Shown: positions 5,548 to 11,774 of the stretch, piece by piece
Layout: each line of letters begins with the position of its first letter
Position numbering within the stretch: position 1 is the first letter of the stretch
Source: Ruminiclostridium sp.
Lineage (GTDB): Bacteria > Bacillota > Clostridia > DSM-8532
NCBI GenBank assembly: GCA_003535195.1
Contig: DOHN01000067.1
Location: 9,343 to 21,116, forward strand
DNA length: 11,774 nt
Direction of reading: 5' to 3'
Program-made: the position numbers and the translations under genes
Notes under the pieces: generated by a model
The model's input: the letters and a program-made list of their open reading frames with translations, nothing else
Databases searched by the model: none
What the model was told of the DNA's origin: nothing

Positions 5548-8134
5548 ATATTTTCCGGATAAGGAGCTTTTCCCTATCCGAATCGACCAGGGCTTTATCC
5601 CCTTCCCCGATATCTCCCTTTATAATGAGTTTTCCTAATTCTGTTTCGACATATTTTTGTACAAAACGCTTCACCGGTCTTGCGCCGTATTCCGGGTTCC
5701 ACCCTTCGGAAACAATATAGTCCAATGCCTTGTCGGTCAATTCAAGGGCAATGCCTTTTTCGTTAAGTCTTTCCGATAACGTCTTTAGCACCAGTTTGAT
5801 GATCTTCCTGACTTCATCGCGGGTCAGGGGCTTAAATAGTACAATATCATCAACACGGTTCAAAAACTCCGGCTTAAATCCGCGGTGAAGCTCACCCATA
5901 ACCAGTTCCCTGACCTTCTGATCCAATTCGCCATTCTCCCCAATATTATTCAGGAGATATTGACTTCCGATATTCGAAGTCATAATAATCACGGTATTTT
6001 TAAAGTTGACCACACGTCCCTGACTATCGGTCAGCCTTCCGTCATCCAAAATCTGAAGAAGCAGGTTGAACACGTCGGGATGGGCCTTTTCAATCTCGTC
6101 AAACAAAATCACGCTATAGGGTTTTCTTCTGACCGCTTCGGTAAGCTGTCCGCCCTCCTCATAGCCCACATAGCCGGGAGGTGCGCCAATGAGCCTTGCC
6201 ACCGCATGCTTTTCCATGTATTCACTCATATCGATGCGAATCATGTTTTCCTCAGTGTCAAAAAGCGCTTCAGATAATGCTTTGGCCAGTTCTGTCTTGC
6301 CTACGCCGGTAGGCCCTAAAAAGATAAAGGATCCGATGGGCCGCCTGGTATCCTTCAGCCCCGCCCTCGCCCTGAGAACCGCGTCGGATACGGCTGAAAC
6401 AGCCTCATCCTGTCCGATCACACGCTTGTGCAGAACCGCCTCAAGGTTCAGCAGCTTTTCCTTTTCCTCCTCTTGCAGCTTGGTCACCGGTATGCCCGTC
6501 CACTTGGATATGATCTCGGTGATCTCATTTTCAGTTACTTCTTCCTTCAGCATACGCGCAGCGCCTGATTGCCGTTGTTTTTCGAGAGCCAGCTCCGATT
6601 CAAGAGCAGGAAGCCTGCCATGCTTCAGCTTTGCCAGCGTTTCTAAATCATAGGTCCGCTCGGCCTCTTCAATTTGGAGCCTGACATTCTCAATCTCTTC
6701 CTTAATTTCTTTCTGTCTGGATATATTCTTCTTTTCCAGCTCCCACTGGGCTTTCATTTCATTGGATTTATCCCGGAGCCCGGCCAGTTCCGCCTCAATG
6801 GCCGAAAGACGTTCTTTAGACGCCCTGTCGCTTTCCTTCTTCAGGGCCTGCTGCTCAATTTCAAGCTGCATAATTCTGCGCATGATTTCATCGAGTTCGG
6901 CCGGCATACTGTCTATTTCGGTCCGAATCATAGCCGCCGCCTCATCCATCAGGTCAATCGCCTTATCAGGCAAAAACCGGTCGGATATATACCGGTTGGA
7001 CAAAACGCTGCTTGCGATAATGGCGCCGTCCGTGATTCGAACTCCGTGATGAATTTCAAAGCGCTCTTTTAATCCGCGGAGAATAGAAATCGTGTCCTCG
7101 ACAGTTGGCTGGTCCACCATCACCGTCTGAAAACGTCTTTCCAATGCCGCATCTTTTTCAATGTACTGCCTGTATTCGTCCAGTGTTGTGGCGCCGACAC
7201 AATGAAGCTCGCCCCGGGCCAGCATAGGCTTTAAAATATTGCCGGCATCCATAGCGCCCTCAGCCTTCCCCGCTCCGACGATATTGTGGATTTCATCGAT
7301 AAAGAGTATGATCTGCCCTTCGGAAGCCTCAATCTCTTTGACAACGGCTTTGAGCCTTTCCTCGAATTCTCCCCGAAACTTGGCCCCTGCAATCAGGGAC
7401 CCCAAATCCAGCGCAAAAATGGTTTTGTTTTTCAGTCCGTCGGGAACATCGCCCTTTAAGATTCGCTGGGCAAGGCCCTCAACCACCGCCGTTTTACCTA
7501 CTCCGGGCTCGCCAATTAGAACAGGGTTGTTCTTTGTCCTCCGCGACAGTATTCTGATCACCCGCCTGATCTCGGCATCTCTTCCTATGACCGGGTCCAG
7601 CTTTCCCTTTCTGGCCAGTTCCACCAGATCGCGTCCATATTTTTGGAGGGCCTGGTAATTTTCTTCCGGATTCTGGTTTGTAACACGCTGATTGCCCCTG
7701 ATCTTTGCCAGGGCTTCCAAAAATGTATCGTCGGTAATGCCATAGCGCTTCAGCAAATTTGCCGTAAAGCCGTTCCGCTCAGAAAGCAAAGCCATGAACA
7801 TATGCTCCACACTGACATATTCATCCTTCATTTTTTTGGCTTTGTCCTCACTGTCCAAAAGGAGCTGGTTAAAACGCCGGGTGGCGTAAACATTGGACAC
7901 GCTGCTTCCATAGACCTTTGGACTGCGCTCCAGTTCCTGCTTCAGCTCCCTTGACACCTCGTGCGGATTAACGTTTGCCGCTTCCAGAAGACGGGGAATC
8001 AAACCCTCCTCCTGCTCAACCAGGGCCAGAGCAAGATGCTCGCCGTCCACCTGCTGCTGATCCAGCCTGATGGCCCACTCCTGTGCCAGCACAATTGCTT
8101 GCTGGGCTTTTTCTGTATATCTCTCAAGATTCAT
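5546..8134 (-). CDS. clpB: ATP-dependent protein disaggregase ClpB
   Basis: This Hsp100 disaggregase forms hexamers that thread aggregated proteins through a central pore, cooperating with DnaK, DnaJ and GrpE. The 862-residue length is normal. Clp N-domain: about 1-150. NBD1: Walker A GEPGVGKT at 208-215, Walker B LFIDEIH at 277-283, pore loop AKFRG at 251-255 and arginine fingers in ALERRF. Coiled-coil middle domain (about 410-525), which separates ClpB from ClpA/ClpX. NBD2: Walker A GPTGVGKT at 607-614, Walker [11 protein letters not shown] at 676-685, pore loop GYVG at 654-657 and sensor-2 region GARPVKR. No ClpP-binding tripeptide loop is evident. The ATG at 8132-8134 follows AGGGGTGA at about 8 nt. 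It lies 51 bp after the J-protein gene with no promoter between, so it is expressed from the CtsR-type promoter at 9160-9212. Confidence 0.99.
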   Translation of the reverse strand: MNLERYTEKAQQAIVLAQEWAIRLDQQQVDGEHLALALVEQEEGLIPRLLEAANVNPHEVSRELKQELERSPKVYGSSVSNVYATRRFNQLLLDSEDKAKKMKDEYVSVEHMFMALLSERNGFTANLLKRYGITDDTFLEALAKIRGNQRVTNQNPEENYQALQKYGRDLVELARKGKLDPVIGRDAEIRRVIRILSRRTKNNPVLIGEPGVGKTAVVEGLAQRILKGDVPDGLKNKTIFALDLGSLIAGAKFRGEFEERLKAVVKEIEASEGQIILFIDEIHNIVGAGKAEGAMDAGNILKPMLARGELHCVGATTLDEYRQYIEKDAALERRFQTVMVDQPTVEDTISILRGLKERFEIHHGVRITDGAIIASSVLSNRYISDRFLPDKAIDLMDEAAAMIRTEIDSMPAELDEIMRRIMQLEIEQQALKKESDRASKERLSAIEAELAGLRDKSNEMKAQWELEKKNISRQKEIKEEIENVRLQIEEAERTYDLETLAKLKHGRLPALESELALEKQRQSGAARMLKEEVTENEITEIISKWTGIPVTKLQEEEKEKLLNLEAVLHKRVIGQDEAVSAVSDAVLRARAGLKDTRRPIGSFIFLGPTGVGKTELAKALSEALFDTEENMIRIDMSEYMEKHAVARLIGAPPGYVGYEEGGQLTEAVRRKPYSVILFDEIEKAHPDVFNLLLQILDDGRLTDSQGRVVNFKNTVIIMTSNIGSQYLLNNIGENGELDQKVRELVMGELHRGFKPEFLNRVDDIVLFKPLTRDEVRKIIKLVLKTLSERLNEKGIALELTDKALDYIVSEGWNPEYGARPVKRFVQKYVETELGKLIIKGDIGEGDKALVDSDREKLLIRKI

Positions 8135-8185
8135 TATATTTCACCCCTCTAAACTAAACTTTTATTTTCTTTCCGCTATTTTGAG

Positions 8186-9142
8186 CTACCTTTTGTTTAG
8201 CATTTCCAGACTCTTTAATTCCTGATAAAGAGCCCGCTGTCTATCACTCAAATGCTCAGGATTATTGATGTTTACATGGAGGAAAAGGTCGCCCCGTCCT
8301 CCGATGGCATTATAATACCCTTTGCCCCGAATTCGGATATTTCCTCCGTCACGGATGCCGGCAGGAATATTGACCAGTATCTTTCCCTCAGGCGTTTTTA
8401 CCAGTACCTCCCCCCCAAGCGCCGCCGTCCAGGGCATAACCTCTATCTTTTGGGTGATGTCGTACCCCTTCAATGCAAACTCGTCCTCTTTAAAGCTTAC
8501 AACCAAAAGCAGATCTCCGTCTTCACCCCCGTTATACCCCTTGCCGCCCTGCCCTTTCAGGCGGATTTTGCCGCCCGGCTGTATTCCTTTCGGAATGGAT
8601 ATGGCAAGAGTTTTACGGCCATTGGGCGTTTCCAGCGTAATATGCTTTTCCGATCCCATAAGACCGTCAAGCACAGAAATTTTAATTTCAACGGCTTTGT
8701 CTTCCCCCCGAAGGCTTTGCCTTACATGGGGGGCATTTCTTGATGTAAATCCTTTATGGGCCCCGCCTGAAAAAAGATCATCCAGGTTCAGGCCGCCGTC
8801 TCCGAAAAACATATCAAAAAAATCGCTGAAGCCATGTGCTCCTGAGCTGCGGAATTCATAGCTTGTGTTGCCGCCCTTGAATCCGAACTGGGAGGGATCG
8901 AAATCATACCCGTTGGCAAAATTAAACTGGTTCCCAAACTGATCATATTTCCGGCGTTTATCCTCATTTCCCAACACTTCGTAAGCTTCATTTATTTCTT
9001 TAAACTTTTCCTCAGCACTTTTATTTCCCGGATTTGCATCAGGATGGTATGCCTTGGCAAGTTTTCGGTAGGCCTTCTTAATCTGGTCCTGAGTGGCATC
9101 CTTTTTGACACCCAGCACCTCATAATAATCACGGTATTTCAA
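8186..9142 (-). CDS. DnaJ-family co-chaperone without zinc finger (CbpA-like)
   Basis: This J-domain protein would stimulate DnaK ATPase and deliver clients. The J domain (about 3-70) is complete: [13 protein letters not shown], the HPD triad at 33-35 and KYDQFG closing helix IV. A Gly/Phe/Asp-rich linker (about 70-130) leads directly into the two beta-sandwich C-terminal substrate-binding domains (about 135-300; [17 protein letters not shown] and later [17 protein letters not shown]). The four CxxCxGxG repeats of canonical DnaJ are absent, so it is a type II protein like CbpA rather than DnaJ proper. The start is TTG (9140-9142): AGGAGG (9151-9156) is 8 nt upstream, and the nearest ATG is in another frame. 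It is the first gene of the pair with clpB, matching the joint role of J-proteins and ClpB in disaggregation. Confidence 0.93.
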   Translation of the reverse strand: MKYRDYYEVLGVKKDATQDQIKKAYRKLAKAYHPDANPGNKSAEEKFKEINEAYEVLGNEDKRRKYDQFGNQFNFANGYDFDPSQFGFKGGNTSYEFRSSGAHGFSDFFDMFFGDGGLNLDDLFSGGAHKGFTSRNAPHVRQSLRGEDKAVEIKISVLDGLMGSEKHITLETPNGRKTLAISIPKGIQPGGKIRLKGQGGKGYNGGEDGDLLLVVSFKEDEFALKGYDITQKIEVMPWTAALGGEVLVKTPEGKILVNIPAGIRDGGNIRIRGKGYYNAIGGRGDLFLHVNINNPEHLSDRQRALYQELKSLEMLNKR

Positions 9143-9159
9143 TATGCATACCTCCTCAC

Positions 9160-9176
9160 TTTGACTTTCCTTGACC
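9160..9176 (-). promoter_or_regulatory. CtsR-type heat-shock operator
   Basis: On the minus strand the sequence reads GGTCAAG-GAA-AGTCAAA. The CtsR operator consensus in Firmicutes is RGTCAAA-NAN-RGTCAAA; this is the right spacing and a single mismatch (last base of the first heptad). It lies immediately downstream of the -10 element, at about +1 to +17 of the J-protein/clpB transcript, a position suited to repression. CtsR control of clp genes is established in this phylum. ctsR itself is not in the window. Confidence 0.8.
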
Positions 9177-9183
9177 TTTTTTC

Positions 9184-9212
9184 ATTATAACTATTTCCTC
9201 TGAATAATTCAA
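9184..9212 (-). promoter_or_regulatory. Sigma-A promoter of the J-protein/clpB operon
   Basis: On the minus strand TTGAAT (9212-9207) and a perfect TATAAT (9189-9184) are separated by exactly 17 bp. Transcription should start near 9177, right at the CtsR-type box, giving a leader of about 35 nt before the TTG start. No CIRCE element is present, so HrcA control is not suggested. Confidence 0.8.
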
Positions 9213-9238
9213 TATTATTTTTTACACTTTTTTGGATT

Positions 9239-9263
9239 TATAATGATGAAAAGGGTATATAAT
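9239..9263 (+). promoter_or_regulatory. Possible -10 elements for the glgC-glgD operon
   Basis: Two perfect TATAAT hexamers face right, at 9239-9244 and 9258-9263. The second would start transcription near 9270, about 23 nt before the glgC ATG. Neither has a convincing -35 at 16-18 bp: TTTACA (9221-9226) is 12 bp from the first, and TTGGAT (9232-9237) is 20 bp from the second. In such an AT-rich stretch the call is tentative. Confidence 0.4.
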
Positions 9264-9292
9264 AATAGAACAATTTTGGGGAGGAATTGAAT

Positions 9293-10573
9293 ATGGCCCG
9301 AAAAGAAATTGTTGCCATGCTCCTTGCTGGGGGTCAGGGCAGCCGCCTCGGCGTACTTACAAAATACCTTGCCAAGCCTGCCGTTCTTTACGGCGGTAAA
9401 TACCGCATTATTGATTTTACGCTCAGCAACTGCATTAATTCAGGAATAGATACTGTCGGCGTGCTGACCCAGTATCAGCCTCTCAAACTGAACTCTCATA
9501 TCGGAATCGGCAAGCCATGGGATCTGGACCGGGTCAATGGAGGCGTTACCATCTTAGCTCCCTATATGAAAACCGAGAGCGGCGAGTGGTATTCCGGAAC
9601 GGCCGACGCTGTTTATCAAAACATTCAATATGTGGATGAAATGTCTCCCAAATACGTTATTATTCTATCCGGGGACCATATTTACAAGATGAATTACTCG
9701 GAGATGCTGGAATTCCATAAATCGAATCATGCAGACGTCACCATATCGGTCATCAACGTCCCCTTAGAGGAAGCCGGCCGTTACGGCATCATGAATACGA
9801 CGGAAGACGGAAGCATCTATGAATTTGAGGAGAAGCCAAAAAATCCGAAAAGCACACTGGCCTCCATGGGCATTTATATTTTTAACTGGGACCTCCTGCG
9901 GGAATACCTCATTTGCGACCATGTAAAATCAACCTCCGACCATGACTTTGGCAAGAATATCATTCCCACCATGCTGGCCGAAGAAAAAAAGATGTTTGCC
10001 TATCGATTTGTGGGCTATTGGCGTGACGTTGGCACCCTCCAGTCCTATTGGGAATCCACCATGAACCTGACAGAGCGAATTCCGGATTTCAATATGTACG
10101 ACCCCCACTGGAGAATATTTACCCCGAATCCCGTCTATCCGGCACATTTCATCGGGGATACGGGCAAAGTGGAAAAAAGCGTCATCGCAGAGGGCTGTAT
10201 GATTTACGGAACTATCCGCCGGTCGGTAATTTTTCCCGGCGTCATTATCAACGCAGGCACCGTTATAGAGGACTCCATTATCATGTCCGATACCTTGATC
10301 GGATCAAATTCCGAATTATACAGTACCATCATCGGGGAAAACAGCGTCATTGGCAGCAACGTCAAAAGCGGAACCGGCGAATTTGCCGAAAGCGCCTATA
10401 ATCCAAAAGTCTATGATTCAAAAATCACTGTTATCGGCTCCAATACAGTCATTCCCAACAACACGGTATTGGGTAAAAATGTGGTGGTCGATAATTTTGT
10501 CACTCCCCACGACTTTCTGGAAAATCATATCCCATCGGGGGGATATCTCATAAAAGGAGGCGATAAGGAATGA
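9293..10573 (+). CDS. glgC: Glucose-1-phosphate adenylyltransferase, catalytic subunit GlgC
   Basis: This enzyme makes ADP-glucose from ATP and glucose-1-phosphate, the first committed step of bacterial glycogen synthesis. The 426 residues have the N-terminal nucleotidyltransferase fold: nucleotide-binding GGQGSRL at 13-19, KPA with K28 and then [10 protein letters not shown], and [10 protein letters not shown] with the catalytic metal-binding D128. EEKPKNP (179-185) and GYWRDVGT (241-248) are also present. A left-handed beta-helix follows from about 290 (hexapeptide-like strings such as [11 protein letters not shown] and [13 protein letters not shown]). I chose the ATG at 9293 because GGGGAGGA (9278-9285) is 7-8 nt upstream; an in-frame TTG at 9287 is too close. 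The gene overlaps glgD by four bases (ATGA), so translation is coupled. The intact active site contrasts with GlgD. Confidence 0.97.
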   Translation: MARKEIVAMLLAGGQGSRLGVLTKYLAKPAVLYGGKYRIIDFTLSNCINSGIDTVGVLTQYQPLKLNSHIGIGKPWDLDRVNGGVTILAPYMKTESGEWYSGTADAVYQNIQYVDEMSPKYVIILSGDHIYKMNYSEMLEFHKSNHADVTISVINVPLEEAGRYGIMNTTEDGSIYEFEEKPKNPKSTLASMGIYIFNWDLLREYLICDHVKSTSDHDFGKNIIPTMLAEEKKMFAYRFVGYWRDVGTLQSYWESTMNLTERIPDFNMYDPHWRIFTPNPVYPAHFIGDTGKVEKSVIAEGCMIYGTIRRSVIFPGVIINAGTVIEDSIIMSDTLIGSNSELYSTIIGENSVIGSNVKSGTGEFAESAYNPKVYDSKITVIGSNTVIPNNTVLGKNVVVDNFVTPHDFLENHIPSGGYLIKGGDKE

Positions 10574-11691
10574 AATCTGCGATGGGTATCATTTTAACAG
10601 GCGGCATGAATAATCGTCTGAAGGAATTGTCCATTGAAAGGTCCATCGCCGCCGTTCCTTTTGGGGGCAAATACCGGGCCATCGACTTTACTCTGTCCAA
10701 TATGGTGAATTCGGGTATCACCAATGTAGGTGTACTGACGCAATATAATATCCGTTCCCTTATGGACCATCTTGGCTCCGGAAAGGAATGGGATCTGGAC
10801 CGAAAAAAAGACGGACTTTTCATCTTCCCTCCCTTTTTGTCCGAATTCGGCACCGGCTGGTATAAAGGAAGCGCCGACGCTATGTATAACAACCTGGGCT
10901 ACTTTGAGCGGAGCAAAGAGGAGTTCGTGGTAATAGGCCAGGGCTATGCAGTCTATAACATGGATTACACCCCCATGCTGGAGCAGCACATTCAGACTGA
11001 GGCCGATATTACCATCGCCTGCAGAAATATGAGTGATTTTTCCTCTGACGATCAAAAGCTCCTCGGCATTGTGGAGATAAACAGTGAGGGCCGCATAACC
11101 GACTTTATGGAAAAGCCCCTGCATCCTAAAAATATAATGGGCTCCACAGGTGTCTATATTTTAAGCAAAAAACTGCTTATTGAGCTCTTGCAGGAAAGCG
11201 CCGCAAAAAGCCAGTATGAATTTGTACAGGATATTATTGTGCGGAATACCGACAAGCTCAAAATCCACGCCTATATTTTCAACAGCTATTGGCGGCCCCT
11301 TAGTAATATCCAGCTCTATTACAGGGCCAATATGGAGCTCTTGAATCCCAGGGTGAGGCAGGAGCTTCTGATGGACCGCAAAAAAATATTTACAAAGGTG
11401 AAGGACGAGGCTCCGGCCAAATACAATGAGGAAGCAGATGTCCGAAATTCCATCATTGCAGACGGCTGCATCATTGAGGGCCATGTGGAAAATTCGGTGC
11501 TGTTCAGAGGCGTCAGAATCATGAAGGGCGCTGTCATCAAGAACAGTATTGTGATGCAGGGCTCTACAGTGGACCAGAATGTGACCCTTCACCACTGCAT
11601 ACTGGATAAGGGCGTCGCCATCACCGAAGGAAAGACCCTAGTTGGAGACAGCGAGTGGCCCTTAATTGTCGGAAAGAATGTGAAGGTTTGA
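10570..11691 (+). CDS. glgD: Glucose-1-phosphate adenylyltransferase-like subunit GlgD
   Basis: GlgD is the GlgC paralogue found beside glgC in Firmicutes; in characterised cases it assembles with GlgC and stimulates it. The 373 residues show the same fold and clear homology ([41 protein letters not shown]), but catalytic features are degraded. The GxGSRL loop is GGMNNRL (11-17) and the KPA lysine region reads RSIAAV. SGDHIY is replaced by GQGYAVY, with Tyr126 at the catalytic Asp position. The beta-helix C-terminus (about 285-373) is retained but shorter than GlgC's, giving a protein about 50 residues shorter. The ATG (10570-10572) overlaps the glgC stop, and AAGGAGG (10554-10560) inside glgC gives ideal 9-nt spacing. 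No terminator is seen in the 83 bases after the stop. Confidence 0.96.
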   Translation: MKSAMGIILTGGMNNRLKELSIERSIAAVPFGGKYRAIDFTLSNMVNSGITNVGVLTQYNIRSLMDHLGSGKEWDLDRKKDGLFIFPPFLSEFGTGWYKGSADAMYNNLGYFERSKEEFVVIGQGYAVYNMDYTPMLEQHIQTEADITIACRNMSDFSSDDQKLLGIVEINSEGRITDFMEKPLHPKNIMGSTGVYILSKKLLIELLQESAAKSQYEFVQDIIVRNTDKLKIHAYIFNSYWRPLSNIQLYYRANMELLNPRVRQELLMDRKKIFTKVKDEAPAKYNEEADVRNSIIADGCIIEGHVENSVLFRGVRIMKGAVIKNSIVMQGSTVDQNVTLHHCILDKGVAITEGKTLVGDSEWPLIVGKNVKV

Positions 11692-11774
11692 CAGTGCTAA
11701 AAAATTCGTTCGGGAGTTTTCTGAAGCTTCATTTTATAGTGCCTGTAGAGCGAATTAAAGTGCGCCCTCGAGAA

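Noticed and set aside
5885..8152. Several plus-strand open frames of 60-150 residues opposite clpB
   Set aside because: They lie wholly antisense to a well-conserved ClpB reading frame, have no ribosome binding sites in register that I could see and no recognisable domains; they are shadows of biased codon use.
8252..8861. Plus-strand open frames of 163 and 179 residues opposite the J-protein gene
   Set aside because: They overlap each other in different frames and are antisense to a complete, conserved co-chaperone gene; no domain is recognisable.
9287..9289. TTG start giving GlgC two extra residues
   Set aside because: It lies only 2 nt from the GGGGAGGA ribosome binding site, whereas the ATG at 9293 has ideal spacing.
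8135..9292. CIRCE (HrcA) element near clpB or the J-protein gene
   Set aside because: The TTAGCACTC-N9-GAGTGCTAA dyad is not present in either spacer; only the CtsR-type box is supported.
11692..11774. Start of a downstream gene such as spoVG, or a terminator after glgD
   Set aside because: The tail has AATTCG / CGAATT arms 43 bp apart and a TGAAGCTTCA palindrome, but no loop-forming stem with a T tract, no clear sigma-H promoter and no start codon with a ribosome binding site.
1..11774. CRISPR arrays, insertion sequences, tRNA or rRNA genes, toxin-antitoxin or phage genes
   Set aside because: No regularly spaced repeats, transposase or integrase motifs, or RNA-gene signatures were seen; gene content is housekeeping plus regulation.

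Overview
The window looks like a chromosomal segment from a Gram-positive Clostridia-type bacterium (Firmicutes; a Lachnospiraceae or related Clostridiales member is my best guess). The reasons are strong AGGAGG-type ribosome binding sites, AT-rich spacers between moderately GC-rich genes, the cdd-era-recO gene order, paired glgC-glgD genes, a CtsR-type operator and a small clostridial-style zinc-ribbon protein. No mobile element, CRISPR array, rRNA or tRNA is visible. Most of the window is housekeeping.

Left part (1-4892, all minus strand). Read 5'->3' on the minus strand, a response regulator (4892-4194) and its sensor kinase (4178-2745) come first. After a 103-bp spacer with a possible promoter come cytidine deaminase, the GTPase Era, the repair protein RecO, an unrecognised small protein of about 100 residues, and the start of an AlbA_2 (Schlafen-like) protein that runs off the window. 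Spacings of 7-25 bp suggest a single operon from cdd onward.

Middle (4893-5335). This 443-bp divergent spacer is the most interesting part. On the response-regulator side it holds an 11-bp direct repeat with a 22-bp period and two perfect dyads whose centres lie 21 bp apart. It also holds a 114-bp nested inverted repeat. A good extended -10 promoter then faces right, followed by a leader of about 120 nt that can fold to pair the Shine-Dalgarno sequence of a 58-residue zinc-ribbon protein (5336-5512).

Right part (5523-11774). A hairpin terminator sits between the zinc-ribbon gene and clpB, which are convergent. clpB is the second gene of a minus-strand pair headed by a zinc-finger-less DnaJ homologue. 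The pair has a well-formed sigma-A promoter and a CtsR-like heptad repeat just downstream of it, so it reads as a heat-shock protein-disaggregation operon. Divergent from it, glgC and glgD (overlapping by ATGA) encode the catalytic and the degenerate, probably regulatory, subunits of ADP-glucose pyrophosphorylase, the first committed step of glycogen synthesis. The last 83 bases show no identifiable gene.

I did not find a convincing new multi-gene system. The novelty, if any, is in the regulatory architecture of 4893-5335.
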